Assembly: GCF_014839805.1 (NCBI RefSeq)
Contig: NC_051116.1
Location: forward strand, 5,747,556-5,811,555
Direction: 5' to 3'
DNA from: Manduca sexta
Taxonomy: Eukaryota; Arthropoda; Insecta; Lepidoptera; Sphingidae
DNA length: 64,000 nt
Part shown: piece after piece, positions 55,006-64,000 of the stretch
Layout of the letters: each line of letters opens with the position of its first letter
Numbering within the stretch: the stretch's first letter is position 1
The notes under the pieces: model-generated
Seen by the model: only the letters and a program-made list of their open reading frames with translations
Databases searched by the model: none
Told to the model about the DNA's origin: nothing
Made by a program: the position numbers and the translations under genes

Positions 55006-55239
55006 TGGGTTGCAAACGGTGCGATTTTAAGTTTAATATTATATTTGAGAAACAAATGAATTAAAACTTAGTTAACACGACAGCCTTCCTTCTTAATGGT
55101 TCCCATCTCGAGCAATTTATGTAAAAATCAACACAAACTGTTGTCCCGGTAAAATCGATTGTTAGCTCTCTTAATCAATAGCCGACGAGATCGTAAGGCT
55201 CATATACGCTCTCATGGATTTTAAATTGAAACAATGTTA

Positions 55240-55544
55240 TCAGCCCTGTGTTATATACTGTCCCACTGCTGGGCACGGACCTCCTCTACTACTGAAAGGG
55301 GTTAGACCTAAGTCCACCACGCTGGCCTAGCGCGGATTGGTAGACATACACACTCAAATTGCTATGGAGAACTCAAGTATGTATGTTTCCTCACGATGTC
55401 TTCCTTCGCGGTTAAAGCAAGCGATAATTCACAAAGAATACACACATAATTTTAGAAAAGTCAAAAGTGTGTGCCCTTTGAATTTGAACCTGCAAATAGT
55501 CTCGGCAGTCCATTCCAAGATCCAATTAGAGTATTGCCGCTTCA
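55240..55544 (-). repeat. SINE-A, near full length
   Basis: 'cagccctgtgttatatactg', 'ctactgaaaggggttagacc', 'ccttcgcggttaaagcaagc'; head decayed to 'agagtattgccgctt'. Confidence 0.85.
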
Positions 55545-55794
55545 GCATTGAATTGCAAGAATATATAAAATGATTTTATATAACCATAAAATCACTACAC
55601 CATTCCCCGTATAACTTGCCAGCGTCATTTTATAGTCGAGGTATAGGTAGGTCGAATATAAAGTCAACCGCTTATAATTCAGTACCAACCATTGTAATAA
55701 AGTTAGACTGACTGTCCGAAGAACATTTTATGATTTTATATTTTTATCTTACATTTTTGCTACGTTTATTTCGGAGTTCAGTCCTATGTTTTTA

Positions 55795-55900
55795 AGGGTC
55801 GTACTTGATTTACCAATCTTACAATTGAGTAGCATCTTAAGTATAGGTTCATTAAAGGTGTCGAATTATTTAACACGATTTGAACTGTCATTTAAGTGCC
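55795..55900 (-). repeat. Repeat Q fragment, inverted
   Basis: 'gatttaccaatcttacaatt' and 'gagtagcatcttaagtatag' are the reverse of the Q core. Confidence 0.4.
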
Positions 55901-56429
55901 TGTTGTCAGTTGCGTCGTCAAGTCTTCACAGTATAATAAGTGGACATTATACAGTGTGAAATCAACCAGCGATCCTTTCGCTAGCCCCCGTCCGCGTATA
56001 TAACATATATCACTTGAGATATTAATATCCGTTTATTAACAACGATATTACGATGTCGACTGTAACTTGACAGCATCTCAGCTGATATTGCTCTTAAGAG
56101 CGATATTGAGTACCAACTATAAATACGGTCTTAAATGTTAAAGTCAAGAGCGAGATTCAAAGATCGTTGTTTAGTTTTTTATATTAAGTTTAAAGTATAA
56201 AACGCAAAATAGGATTTACATTATAGCTTTTGCATGTCACTTAGCATTATGAGATTGCTTTCACGGAAAGCAAACACAATGAACCGTTACCAATGGGAAT
56301 GACAAATGAAATAGGAAAAACAAACCATTATGGTACAATTGTGTTTGTTTTATTTATTACTTCGTGGTGTAGTAAAAACCATACCTTTCCAATCGTAGCG
56401 GCCAATAGTACAAAAATATGCAAACATAA
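55901..56429. other. No recognised feature
   Basis: Some Q-like scraps near 56.03-56.15 kb ('tttattaacaacgatattac'), too weak to annotate. Confidence 0.3.
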
Positions 56430-56495
56430 TTTTCGAACGGGCCGGCATAATTTTTTCAAGTTGCAATTAACAACTATTTTGTTTGTCGACACTCC
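56430..56495 (+). repeat. rep-C scrap
   Basis: 'aacgggccggcataatttt' and 'tgtcgacactccacttatc'. Confidence 0.4.
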
Positions 56496-57009
56496 ACTTA
56501 TCTTCGGCTTCCTTTTTAGGTTTGTTTAAGTTTCTGTCAGTTTTTGTTTATTGTTAATTAGATCGCGATGTGTTATACGAGACATTTTTTGCCACGGGTT
56601 ATTTTTTTTAAATGTCACCCTTCGCTGCTGCCACCCACACACTAAACTCTAGTTAAGTTAGAGTTAACTCCTTTCATGCACATTGAACTATTGACAAGGA
56701 AGTAGTTGCCTTAACAGTTAACGAAGTAGGACAATATCAGTGGCATAGCTTGTCTTATAAGGGCTTTATATCAAAACTTATTAGGGGCCCTTCAGTGCAA
56801 TGCTAACTTTTGGACGCCCGCTTTGTTTCATGAAGGTATGGGACAAGAGGGGCCCAGAAAGCTCGATAGCCCCGTCTTATTAATACATTGATAAGGAATT
56901 GGCGAAGGATCCATATTATAACCCAATACCCCCAGTCACCACTTTGTAACTTATGTAAATTTTAATAATCATCAGAACGATTTGCAGAACGCGTTTATAC
57001 ATATTAGTA
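56496..57009. other. No recognised feature
   Basis: Nothing recognised. Confidence 0.4.
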
Positions 57010-57215
57010 GTCGACAGTGGCGAAAGGTGAAATTTTCCGAAAGTGAAGCCGACACAAATATATACTAATACTAATTATAATATCATTTTAGCCCACTGTG
57101 CTATAAATATTAATTATTTATTAATATAATTTATTTTAATTTTGCTTACATATATTACAAAAGGGAAGCCGGTAGGAATCGAGTTATATGGACCCTTCGC
57201 TACTGGTAGTTGATG
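57010..57215 (+). repeat. Repeat L, longest copy
   Basis: 'gtggcgaaaggtgaaatttt', 'ccgaaagtgaagccgacaca', 'cattttagcccactgtgcta', 'atatggacccttcgctactg'. Reversed relative at 59390-59535. Confidence 0.6.
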
Positions 57216-57827
57216 AATTGTCGAGTTCCCTTTCAGAGAACTATTTTCTTCGCCGTACGGCAGTAGCCACACCCTTGGATATTATATTTCCTTTAGCTGT
57301 TGTTAAACATATTTAATTCAAATGATAGTCAATAGTAGAATAGTATATTAAATTTCATATTATCATGGAAAGAATCGATTGAAACCTTCTTCGACTATTT
57401 ATCACATCTAACATAAACCCAGCATTCAAAATCTATTCATAAACAATAAGATTTAAATGACTGATCGTACATTTCCATAGCATTTTTCCGCAATCCAATA
57501 ACTGAAAAAAAAATCCACATACCCTTATATTTCAGAATGTATGCCGAGAATTCTCTAGTGTAGCGAGGCGTTAAGTTCGTAGCGCCGCGTAGCTCGTAGC
57601 CGTAGACGTGAGCTCGTAGCACTCCGATATAGCAATTTATGTGTCGCTGAGGTGGTAAGATTTATTTTATTTTCTGTAATGACATTTTTTGTGCGATATT
57701 AATTTTTGTTATTGGATCGTATTGGTACAATATAATATTTTAGATGCTAGACAGAAAAGCATATTCCAAATTCGTAATAGAAGACTTCAAATATAATACT
57801 TGACGTTGCTCGCGGCTTTTCGGTGAA
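57216..57827. other. No gene; CGTAG-rich patch
   Basis: At 57572-57620 the string CGTAG occurs about six times in irregular spacing. Otherwise AT-rich. Confidence 0.35.
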
Positions 57828-57945
57828 ATGCATTGATGTGTATTCTATAAACACGAACGTCCATATAAACTGTTCGTTCAAAATCTGAACTAAAATGGCA
57901 ACCAAAACTTCACTTTCATAACCTATTTATTCACTTGAACAACAA
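57828..57945 (+). repeat. Repeat R, copy 2
   Basis: 'gtgtattctataaacacgaa', 'cgtccatataaactgttcgt', 'tcaaaatctgaactaaaatg'. Confidence 0.55.
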
Positions 57946-57954
57946 ATAATATTA

Positions 57955-58164
57955 CTTTTGCACGCATTTATCCTCAAAGAGGTATGTAGAGGCTAATTTT
58001 CGCCAAATGTCAGAATATCACCATATCGGGCACAAATTCCAGACTCCTGGCTGATACTGAGCAGAAAAACCCAAATATAATTTTGCCCGACCCAGAATTT
58101 GAACCCACAACCTCATAGTGCTGCCGTACTGCGCATACAGTACAACTACGCTACCGAGTCAGTC
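57955..58164 (-). repeat. SINE-B, near full length
   Basis: 'cacgcatttatcctcaaaga', 'caccatatcgggcacaaatt', 'gcccgacccagaatttgaac', 'acgctaccgagtcagtcag'. A deletion removes the 'cccatgatgtgat' region. Confidence 0.8.
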
Positions 58165-58431
58165 AGAAACAGCTAAGAAGAAGATTCATGACTTTACCTA
58201 CAGCGAGATATAACCATCTTATTTTACCTTTAAAAGTTGAAATCAGGTCATCAAGAGCTAGGTCATGCGGCCGGCCGGCATTTGACGTGTCATTCTCGTA
58301 AATTCTACAAGTTAGGCTGAGACGATGAAGTAGATTTTTTGCAGGTCTAGTGCATCTCCATCAAGCCTGTCATACAGCACGTGAGTAGAGACTGTTTTGA
58401 TGGCTGAGAGGTAGAGCTCGTCGCTCGTCGC

Positions 58432-58605
58432 TCGTCAATCTATTGGATCCCACTCCACTTACAATCAAGTGCAGTAGGTTCATTTTGCTGTGTAAGTGCA
58501 ATATATAAATATACGGTCTAGAGAATGTGACCCTTATGCACCTAATGGTAAATAGAGCGGGGTCCAATAAAATGTCGATTAACGAGAGACGGTTATCCCT
58601 TGGTA
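58432..58605. repeat. Two rep-C ends in inverted orientation
   Basis: Plus: 'ctcgtcaatctattggatcc' to 'gtaggttcattttgctgtgt' (58432-58490). Minus: 'gcacctaatggtaaatagag' to 'gattaacgagagacggttat' (58533-58605). Separated by about 45 bp. Confidence 0.65.
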
Positions 58606-58679
58606 GTATTTATTCAACAAACAGAGCTTATATAAATATAGTATGTACTATCTAAATGGTCAATAATAATATAATAATA

Positions 58680-58974
58680 TCAGCCTTGTATTATATATTG
58701 TCCCATTGATGGGCACGGGCCTCCTCTACTACTGTGAGGGATTAATCCTTAGTCCACCACGCTGGCCTAGTGCGGGTTGGTAGACTTCACACGCTTTCGA
58801 AATTCCTATAGAGAACTCAGGTGTGCAGGTTTCCTCACGATATTTTCCTTCATCGTTAAAGCAAGCGATAATTCACAAAGGATACACACATAATTTTAGA
58901 AACGTTAAAGTGCGCTTGGCTTTTGAACCTGCAGACATTCGTCTCGGCAGTCCGTTCCGCTCCCAACTAGGCTG
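58680..58974 (-). repeat. SINE-A of the composite repeat, copy 2
   Basis: 'cagccttgtattatatattg', 'cgttaaagcaagcgataatt', ending 'cccaactaggct' where repeat M begins. Confidence 0.85.
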
Positions 58975-59373
58975 CCTATTAACTATATGGATGTGTTTAA
59001 TAAATAATAAGCTGATACTAAGGCTGTGTGGGTGGGAAATTTGAGTGGGCGAGAAATTACTCACATTAAATTATATTAATGCTTTTCTTTTGTTTGTTTT
59101 CGGTTTCCTAAGTGATATTAAGGAAGGATCCGTTTGCTTTACACTTTTCGGAAACTAGTAACCATAGTTGATGCATTATAAAAACCTCGAGTAAGTTTAA
59201 CAATTCTTGTAGATATAAGTGACAATTCGCTGACTTACTATTACAAAGTTTTATGTTATATTTTATGTACAAATTAAAATATACCTACACATGATTTTAT
59301 ACTCTTTTCTATGAAAATTTCCAATAATCTCGAAAGATAAATCAAACCATAAATGATTGTTATATTTTTTTTA
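58975..59373 (-). repeat. Repeat M, copy 2
   Basis: Inverted partner of 236-624, continuous with SINE-A. Confidence 0.75.
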
Positions 59374-59389
59374 AAGAAAACGATAAATT

Positions 59390-59535
59390 TAAACCTATTA
59401 AAATAAATTATATTTTTAATAAATAAATATTTAGTATTTATAGTATAGTGGGCTAAAACATATTATATTTATTATAAGTACTAATATTTTGTGTCGGCTT
59501 CCTTTTCGGAAAATTCCTGTAGTACTTCTAGTTAT
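59390..59535 (-). repeat. Repeat L, inverted copy
   Basis: 'gtatagtgggctaaaacat', 'tttgtgtcggcttccttttc', 'ggaaaattcc' are the reverse of 57030-57130. Confidence 0.55.
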
Positions 59536-60057
59536 GTCTGAAATAAAACTCCACTACTTTGACAGTTTGTCAAATTATTAATAATTTAATAATTAAAGCG
59601 TTCATTAAAAGTAAAAATATCTTAACTCCTCAAGTTATTTCCTTTTCATTACACATTTTTCAGTTTATAAGCTGACCTACTTTTGAATACACGTCACGTT
59701 TTCTTGTTATTAATTCTTTAAACTTTTAAAAGTTGACGTAACTTTAATCTATGTTTTATTAAATGTACATTTTCCTTTAAGCTTCGCTAGTAGGTGCTTT
59801 CTCGGAATTATAATTGATATGAATATTGAGACGTTAATGTAGGCTATGGTCTACCTTTGTAACAAATTTCGTGGTAGTCCTTTCAGTGGTTTCTAAGTTT
59901 AGTTCTGAGAAATATCCATTAAATTGTACATTTCTTTTTTAGAGTAAATTCTAGGTAGATGGATTTGAAGTTAACCGTAAAATATATAATATGATATTAT
60001 GCATAATAAAAACAATTTTAGTGTTGTGTGCAATACACAGGTGCACTCTCTTAATTT
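59536..60057. other. No recognised feature
   Basis: AT-rich. Confidence 0.4.
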
Positions 60058-60270
60058 CGCACCTGATGGTGAGTGAAGTGGGGTCCAATAGAATGTCGAC
60101 TAACGAGAGATGAGTACCCCTAGACAATCGACACAATTATGCCGGCCTGTTGGAAACGGATATACACAGGCTGATTTCGGAAAGCGACACTCATGTGGAC
60201 CACTATGGCGGGTTTTAACACCTTGTGTACGGTGCTCACTATCCGGGCGGATATAAAATATATCCAGCAG
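60058..60270 (-). repeat. rep-C, full length
   Basis: 'cgcacctgatggtgagtgaa', 'cacaattatgccggcctgtt', 'actatggcgggttttaacac', 'atccgggcggatataaaata'. Confidence 0.85.
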
Positions 60271-60842
60271 CAGACATCTTACACCACAATTAACATTTAG
60301 TCCCGTGCTTGCCAGAAAAAACAGGATATTAAGAGATAAGACAATATCAACAAAGCAATTCAAAGTAAAATAAACTACGCATTTATAGTTTCCCATAACA
60401 CGTTAACATTCAACCATAAATACCACTTATAACCATAAAGACTGATTCTTACGAACTCCACTCATGGCTACCGCGATCACCTAATTTATTTTCATTGGCA
60501 ACCCTGACATTACATTATAAAACACCACCGTTCAAATACAAGCCTTATCACACAAACCTAACGTCCATTATCCGATGTTTGCGGTTTTACTGATAATGTC
60601 ACCTCCTTGGCAATGTTGCCTAACGATACGCAATGCTCGTTGACCTTTGAAAGGAAGTGTACACTGCCGGCAATGGATCGGCATTCCATTCATGTTAGAT
60701 AGTGCGATACACTCGCGGCCAGAATCGGGTTAATATTTATTTGATTCGGTTTGTTAAGTAGGGTTGTAACAATGACGTTATTTGGGTTGGTGAGGTTGGT
60801 TTGTTCAAGTATTTACTATTTACCTATTCTTTTTATTGAATA
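60271..60842. other. No recognised feature
   Basis: Nothing recognised. Confidence 0.4.
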
Positions 60843-61346
60843 CTAGGTTCCGCACGCAGCTTCGCCCGCGTGGATTTCGGACTTCAAAAATGGAGGAGGT
60901 GCTCAATTTGTCGGGATGTTTTTTTAATGTATGATGCTATGCAGGTGGTCCGATTGTCCGGTCAGGTTCTGATGATGGGATCCTGGTGAAATCGAAGGAA
61001 CTTTTAACCATTAAGGTTGCACACGCGACGGAAGTTTAAAAATTGGAGTAACTTCTCCCGTTTTCCCAACATTTCCCTTCACTGCTCTGCTCCTATTAAT
61101 TGTAGCGTGATGAAAAGTATACTGTAACCAGCTCAGGAGTATGAAAAATAATTGTACCAAGTTTCGTTAAAATCCGTCGAGTAGTTTTTGTTTCTATAAG
61201 GGTTATACAGACAGACAGACAGACAAAAATTTTACCAATTGCATTTTTGGCATCAGTATCGATCCCTAATCACCCCCTGATAGTTATTTTGGAAATATAT
61301 TTCATGTACAGAATTGACCTCTCTACAGATTTATTATAAGTATAGA
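60843..61346 (-). mobile_element. Non-autonomous Helitron-like element, 504 bp
   Basis: Same element as 32500-33031, reversed: CTAG at 60843-60846, TC end at 61345-61346 (seen as GA). Shares 'acttcaaaaatggaggaggt', 'tccggtcaggttctgatgat', the (CAGA)n run and 'cctaatcaccccctgatag'. It lacks the extra inverted arm of the twin. Confidence 0.8.
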
Positions 61347-61544
61347 TGGTAGAGATGAATGAGCAGTCTTTTTTCCTTCTTCTAAAACCATGGGGGTGGA
61401 AGAATGGTTATGCCGGACTCACCGGCCTTACAACCCAGATGTCATGTAAATCCCATCTGGCTCGGGTTGCAACCAATTTAATGCCATCATATCGACTACA
61501 ACCTGCGGTAGCCTGCTTCTGCTCACCTGAAACGGTTTCTAGGG

Positions 61545-61862
61545 TTGAGACAAACGAGCGCCCTGGGTTCACCCTTGAAGACGAAGATTATTTGCGTGTT
61601 ATGTGAAAGAAAGTGTTCCTGCTACATTGGGAGAAACCTATAAATAGGGTACTGGTAGCCCTGTTTAGCGACTGCAGGATCCCATAGGGGAGTTGGAAGA
61701 GAAAACTGTAGATGAGGAGATAGGGAAATGTTCGCAAGCCCTTGTAGGCTCAGTGTATTTCCTACCATGAGGTGTACACACTTAAGGTGCTAGGGCTGCG
61801 ACAAATGTCGCCTTGTGCATAGACGTGTATTCGTGTGGAGACCGAGCGCGTAAGAATCGCCT
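61545..61862. repeat. rep-E copy 4
   Basis: 'ttagcgactgcaggatccca', 'taccatgaggtgtacacact', 'gtgtggagaccgagcgcgta'. The 86-codon frame just upstream (61346-61606) has no recognised domain. Confidence 0.7.
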
Positions 61863-61996
61863 TGCTGGGGGGAGAGGTCCATCCATGTTAAGTCGTCTAC
61901 ATCAAGTACCAATGCTTATAAAAAGCCCCGCTCAATAGTGCTTCGGTTGGAGTTTCTATCCAGTTTAATTCGTCAATACCAAGTGCTAATGTTTCG

Positions 61997-62067
61997 ACGG
62001 TCCCTACGTAAAGTATTGCATCTGCAAAATTGCATTTTGTAGATGCAATACTTTACATAGTGACCGT
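61997..62067. repeat. 34-bp hairpin, 3-nt loop
   Basis: Arms 61997-62030 and 62034-62067 pair at 31 of 34 positions; one of the mismatches would be a G-U pair in RNA. 71 nt overall, within the size of an animal pre-miRNA, or a short MITE. Confidence 0.85.
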
Positions 62068-62659
62068 GGAATAAACATTGCTTGTTTAGTGTTAATTACC
62101 ATGGCGATAAGCACTTCGATCCTTATTGTCTTAAGAGCGTTTACGCATCCGCGCGCCGTATGTCTCAAAAACAGCACTTTTCGAAGGAGATAATATCCAT
62201 CAAAACATTATTTTTAAAAACATATGAATTAGTAATTATTATAGAAAATTTTGTTGTCTAAAAAGTTAGTAGAGAAAATTTTTAGATTTATTGAGTATTT
62301 GTAAATTGTTTAATTATTACTGAACAGAGGTTTTCAAATTTGCGCTTCGAACGTCTATTTCGAAGCTCAAAATACCTTAAACCACTAAGGAACATAACAA
62401 TATGTTATTTTTATCTAACTAAAAAAGATCCTGAAGAAAAAGTTAGTAGAGAAAAAATATCTTTTTATGTTTAATTCATGAGAAATAAAAATTCAAAGAA
62501 TTCGAAAATTTCAGAAATGTTGGTCACTTAAATGATTTTTTTATCACTATATCTTACTTAATTGAATATAATATTGGATTACTATAATAGAAGAACATCT
62601 CCTCAAAAACATACAATTTAAAAATTCTACAAAAATAGTTCTGTTATTTTTCTATAAAT
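62068..62659. other. AT-rich flank of the Mutator-like element
   Basis: 'aaaagttagtagagaaaa' occurs twice (about 62259 and 62439). GCTTCGAA...TTCGAAGC lies at about 62343-62366. It may include the element's terminal repeat, which I could not delimit. Confidence 0.35.
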
Positions 62660-62673
62660 ATTTTAAATACCAC

Positions 62674-62680
62674 TATAAAA
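62674..62680 (+). promoter_or_regulatory. TATA box candidate
   Basis: TATAAAA in 'cactataaaacgc', upstream of a leader with a good donor/acceptor pair. It fits a promoter for the Mutator-like gene. Confidence 0.35.
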
Positions 62681-62833
62681 CGCAACGCGCAAATCGTTTC
62701 AAATTAGTCCGCCTTGAGGCTTTCTAGAGAGAGGACGTATCGCTCGTCGCTCCGGCGAGACTCCAGTTGGACTTTGCTGTGCGTAGAAAAAATAGTCACG
62801 TGTATACAGTGATTGCCACATCTTAGTACTTTA

Positions 62834-62914
62834 GTAAGTAAAATATTTTTTCTTTAATGATTGACAATAATTTTAGTAGTTACTATAAATTATTATTATA
62901 TTATTATGTTTCAG
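62834..62914 (+). other. Putative 81-bp leader intron
   Basis: A|GTAAGT donor and TTATGTTTCAG acceptor; six bases after the acceptor an ATG opens (MGSKAISRQ), closed by TAA at 62959-62961. Confidence 0.4.
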
Positions 62915-63494
62915 ACACAATGGGAAGTAAAGCTATTTCTAGGCAAGAAAAGGAAACGTAACAACGCTGAAACTTCGGCTAAAGCAAAAGCTAAAAGATT
63001 GATGTACTAATGTTATAACATGCGTCTGTAGTTATGGTTGTTGCTTTTTTTTACTCATTAAACACTTGAGCATAGTTACTCGAAGGAAAAAATGGAACCT
63101 TAAGCTAAAAACAATTAGCCCATTGAAATGTTACATGAGCTTTGTATTTTTAGAGGACCCAATTTTATTTTTAGAACATGTGTGGGGGGTCAATAGAAGC
63201 TTAATCTCAAGTTTGTGAGGTCGCCCCCCTTGTCCCCTGGCCGCCATCATGGAAAAAGGGGTGAAAACACTTTTTTCGCGATATCTCGGAAACTATGCGT
63301 CTTACATAAATTTTGTAAAGTCATAATTTGTAGCAAATTGTTTTGCCTACAAATATGTTTTTTTTTCTCCTTTATCCCGAAATGGTAACTCATACCTTTT
63401 CTACCTGCATAACATTCGATAAGTTAAATTTGGTAAGTTCTATGGCAAAGAAAAGAGTTAGGAATAAATAAGTAAAGTTGTACACAGACACACA

Positions 63495-64000
63495 ACAGAG
63501 CAACAGGTTGTAGTATCGAACATTTACAACTATTGAAAGAGAATGTTTGCTTGCAGTCAACATTTTTAATGAAGTGTAATATGTGCAATATGGAATTTAA
63601 GCTATTTAAGCGCTAAGAGATATACTGATAGTATGGACGTATATCGTGGAACTGTAAATGGAGCTATGATGACTGAAGTTGTTAGATCAAATTTAAACGA
63701 ACAGTTAGCTTCCATAGATTTACCAATATTAACGCAAAATGTTTACATGAAATGTTACGACGAGTTAGCTAAATGATTGAAATTAGCTGCAGAGGACAGG
63801 ATGCAAGAGGCCGCTAGGGAAGAAACTGATAAAGATGTTGCCTGTGGCGATGTAAAAGACGGTATTCCCATACTTACAGTCAAAGCTGACTGCTGTTGGT
63901 CAAAAAAGTACAGAACCAACTATTTTGCTTCGTCGTGTGTCGCAAATATTATGCAAAACTATGGATATAAAACTGGTAAATTGTTATACATGGATGTACA
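63495..64000 (+). pseudogene. Mutator-like (MULE) transposase, degenerate, cut by window edge
   Basis: Translation in pieces gives GCSIEHLQLLKENVC and MKCNMCNMEF (a C-x2-C pair), then after a +1 shift near 63600 YLSAKRYTDSMDVY and NLNEQLASIDLPILTQNVY, a TGA at 63774-63776, then MQEAAREETDKDVACGDV, IPILTVKADCCWSKK and YRTNYFASSCVANIM up to the edge. The pattern 'G(D/N)V ... GxPxxTVxADGxWSKRSYxTNY' and the upstream C-x2-C block are typical of arthropod Mutator-like transposases (family recall); the Asp of KADCCW is the likely catalytic residue region. At least one stop and one frameshift make it a pseudogene. The remainder of the catalytic domain lies beyond 64000. A leader with TATA box and intron upstream probably belongs to it, but a 400-bp non-coding gap separates them, so internal rearrangement is possible. 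Confidence 0.75.

Noticed and set aside
61346..61606. 86-codon frame upstream of rep-E
   Set aside because: No domain recognised; position next to a repeat and lack of splice or start context make it unsupported.

Overview
The window looks like intergenic or intronic DNA from a lepidopteran (moth or butterfly) nuclear genome. It is AT-rich, has no dense coding, and is packed with tRNA-derived SINEs, Helitron-like fragments, LINE 3' ends, MITEs and one mariner-type transposon. These family types are characteristic of Lepidoptera; the assignment rests on recall of such families and on sequence signatures, not on a database search. No host gene with conserved multi-exon structure was recognised, and no rRNA, tRNA or CRISPR array was seen. 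Most long open frames are read-throughs of repeats.

Local repeat names used below: SINE-A (A box TAGCCTAGTTGG, head 'gcgatagcctagttggg', tail 'gcccagcagtgggacagtat'); SINE-B (head 'ctgcctcggtggcgtag', B box GGTTCGAATCC, tail 'ggggataaatgcgtg'); rep-C (about 240 bp, starts 'atatccgcccggatagcgac', ends 'ggggtcactttgcc' plus poly-A); rep-D (about 300 bp, starts 'gtaggtctctcatatgtgag', ends 'gacgagctcgtc' plus poly-A when read in its sense); rep-E (contains 'ggcctcagtgtg' and 'accatgaggtgtacacac'); Helitron-like families F ('ctactgaacggatt' to 'cgaagccgcgggcaatagctagt'); several unclassified families (I to U), defined here by two or more copies inside this window.

Layout. 0-9 kb: a composite repeat (M plus SINE-A) whose inverted partner lies at 58.7-59.4 kb; a 333-bp repeat (T) whose inverted partner is at 39.1-39.4 kb; otherwise little. 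8.9-10.9 kb: a 5'-truncated, frameshifted LINE endonuclease fragment followed by SINE-A, rep-D and a SINE-B inserted into repeat J. 13.1-13.7 kb: the best candidate for an undescribed gene-like unit, two short exons encoding a C-x2-C ... C-x2-C-W module. 16.1 kb: an RTE-type LINE remnant. 18.0-19.6 kb: a complete DD37D (maT-type) mariner element of 1,306 bp with terminal inverted repeats, one frameshift, nested in the tail of a SINE-A. 22.3-23.8 kb: a short tandem array interrupted by a 186-bp foldback MITE, then a SINE-B split by a LINE tail. 26.8-27.95 kb: duplicated rep-C units, one carrying a SINE-B with a 9-bp target duplication and a matching empty site. 32.5-33.0 and 60.8-61.3 kb: two copies of one Helitron-like element, one of which has gained a perfect 52-bp palindrome. 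48.65 kb: (AC)43. 62.7-64 kb (right edge): a degenerate Mutator-like transposase gene with a recognisable intron in its leader, running off the window.

The parts do not form a pathway; they record successive waves of transposition. The most informative items are nested insertions with empty-site paralogues, inverted duplications that look like template-switch events, and the two gene-like remnants (13.2 kb and the right edge).
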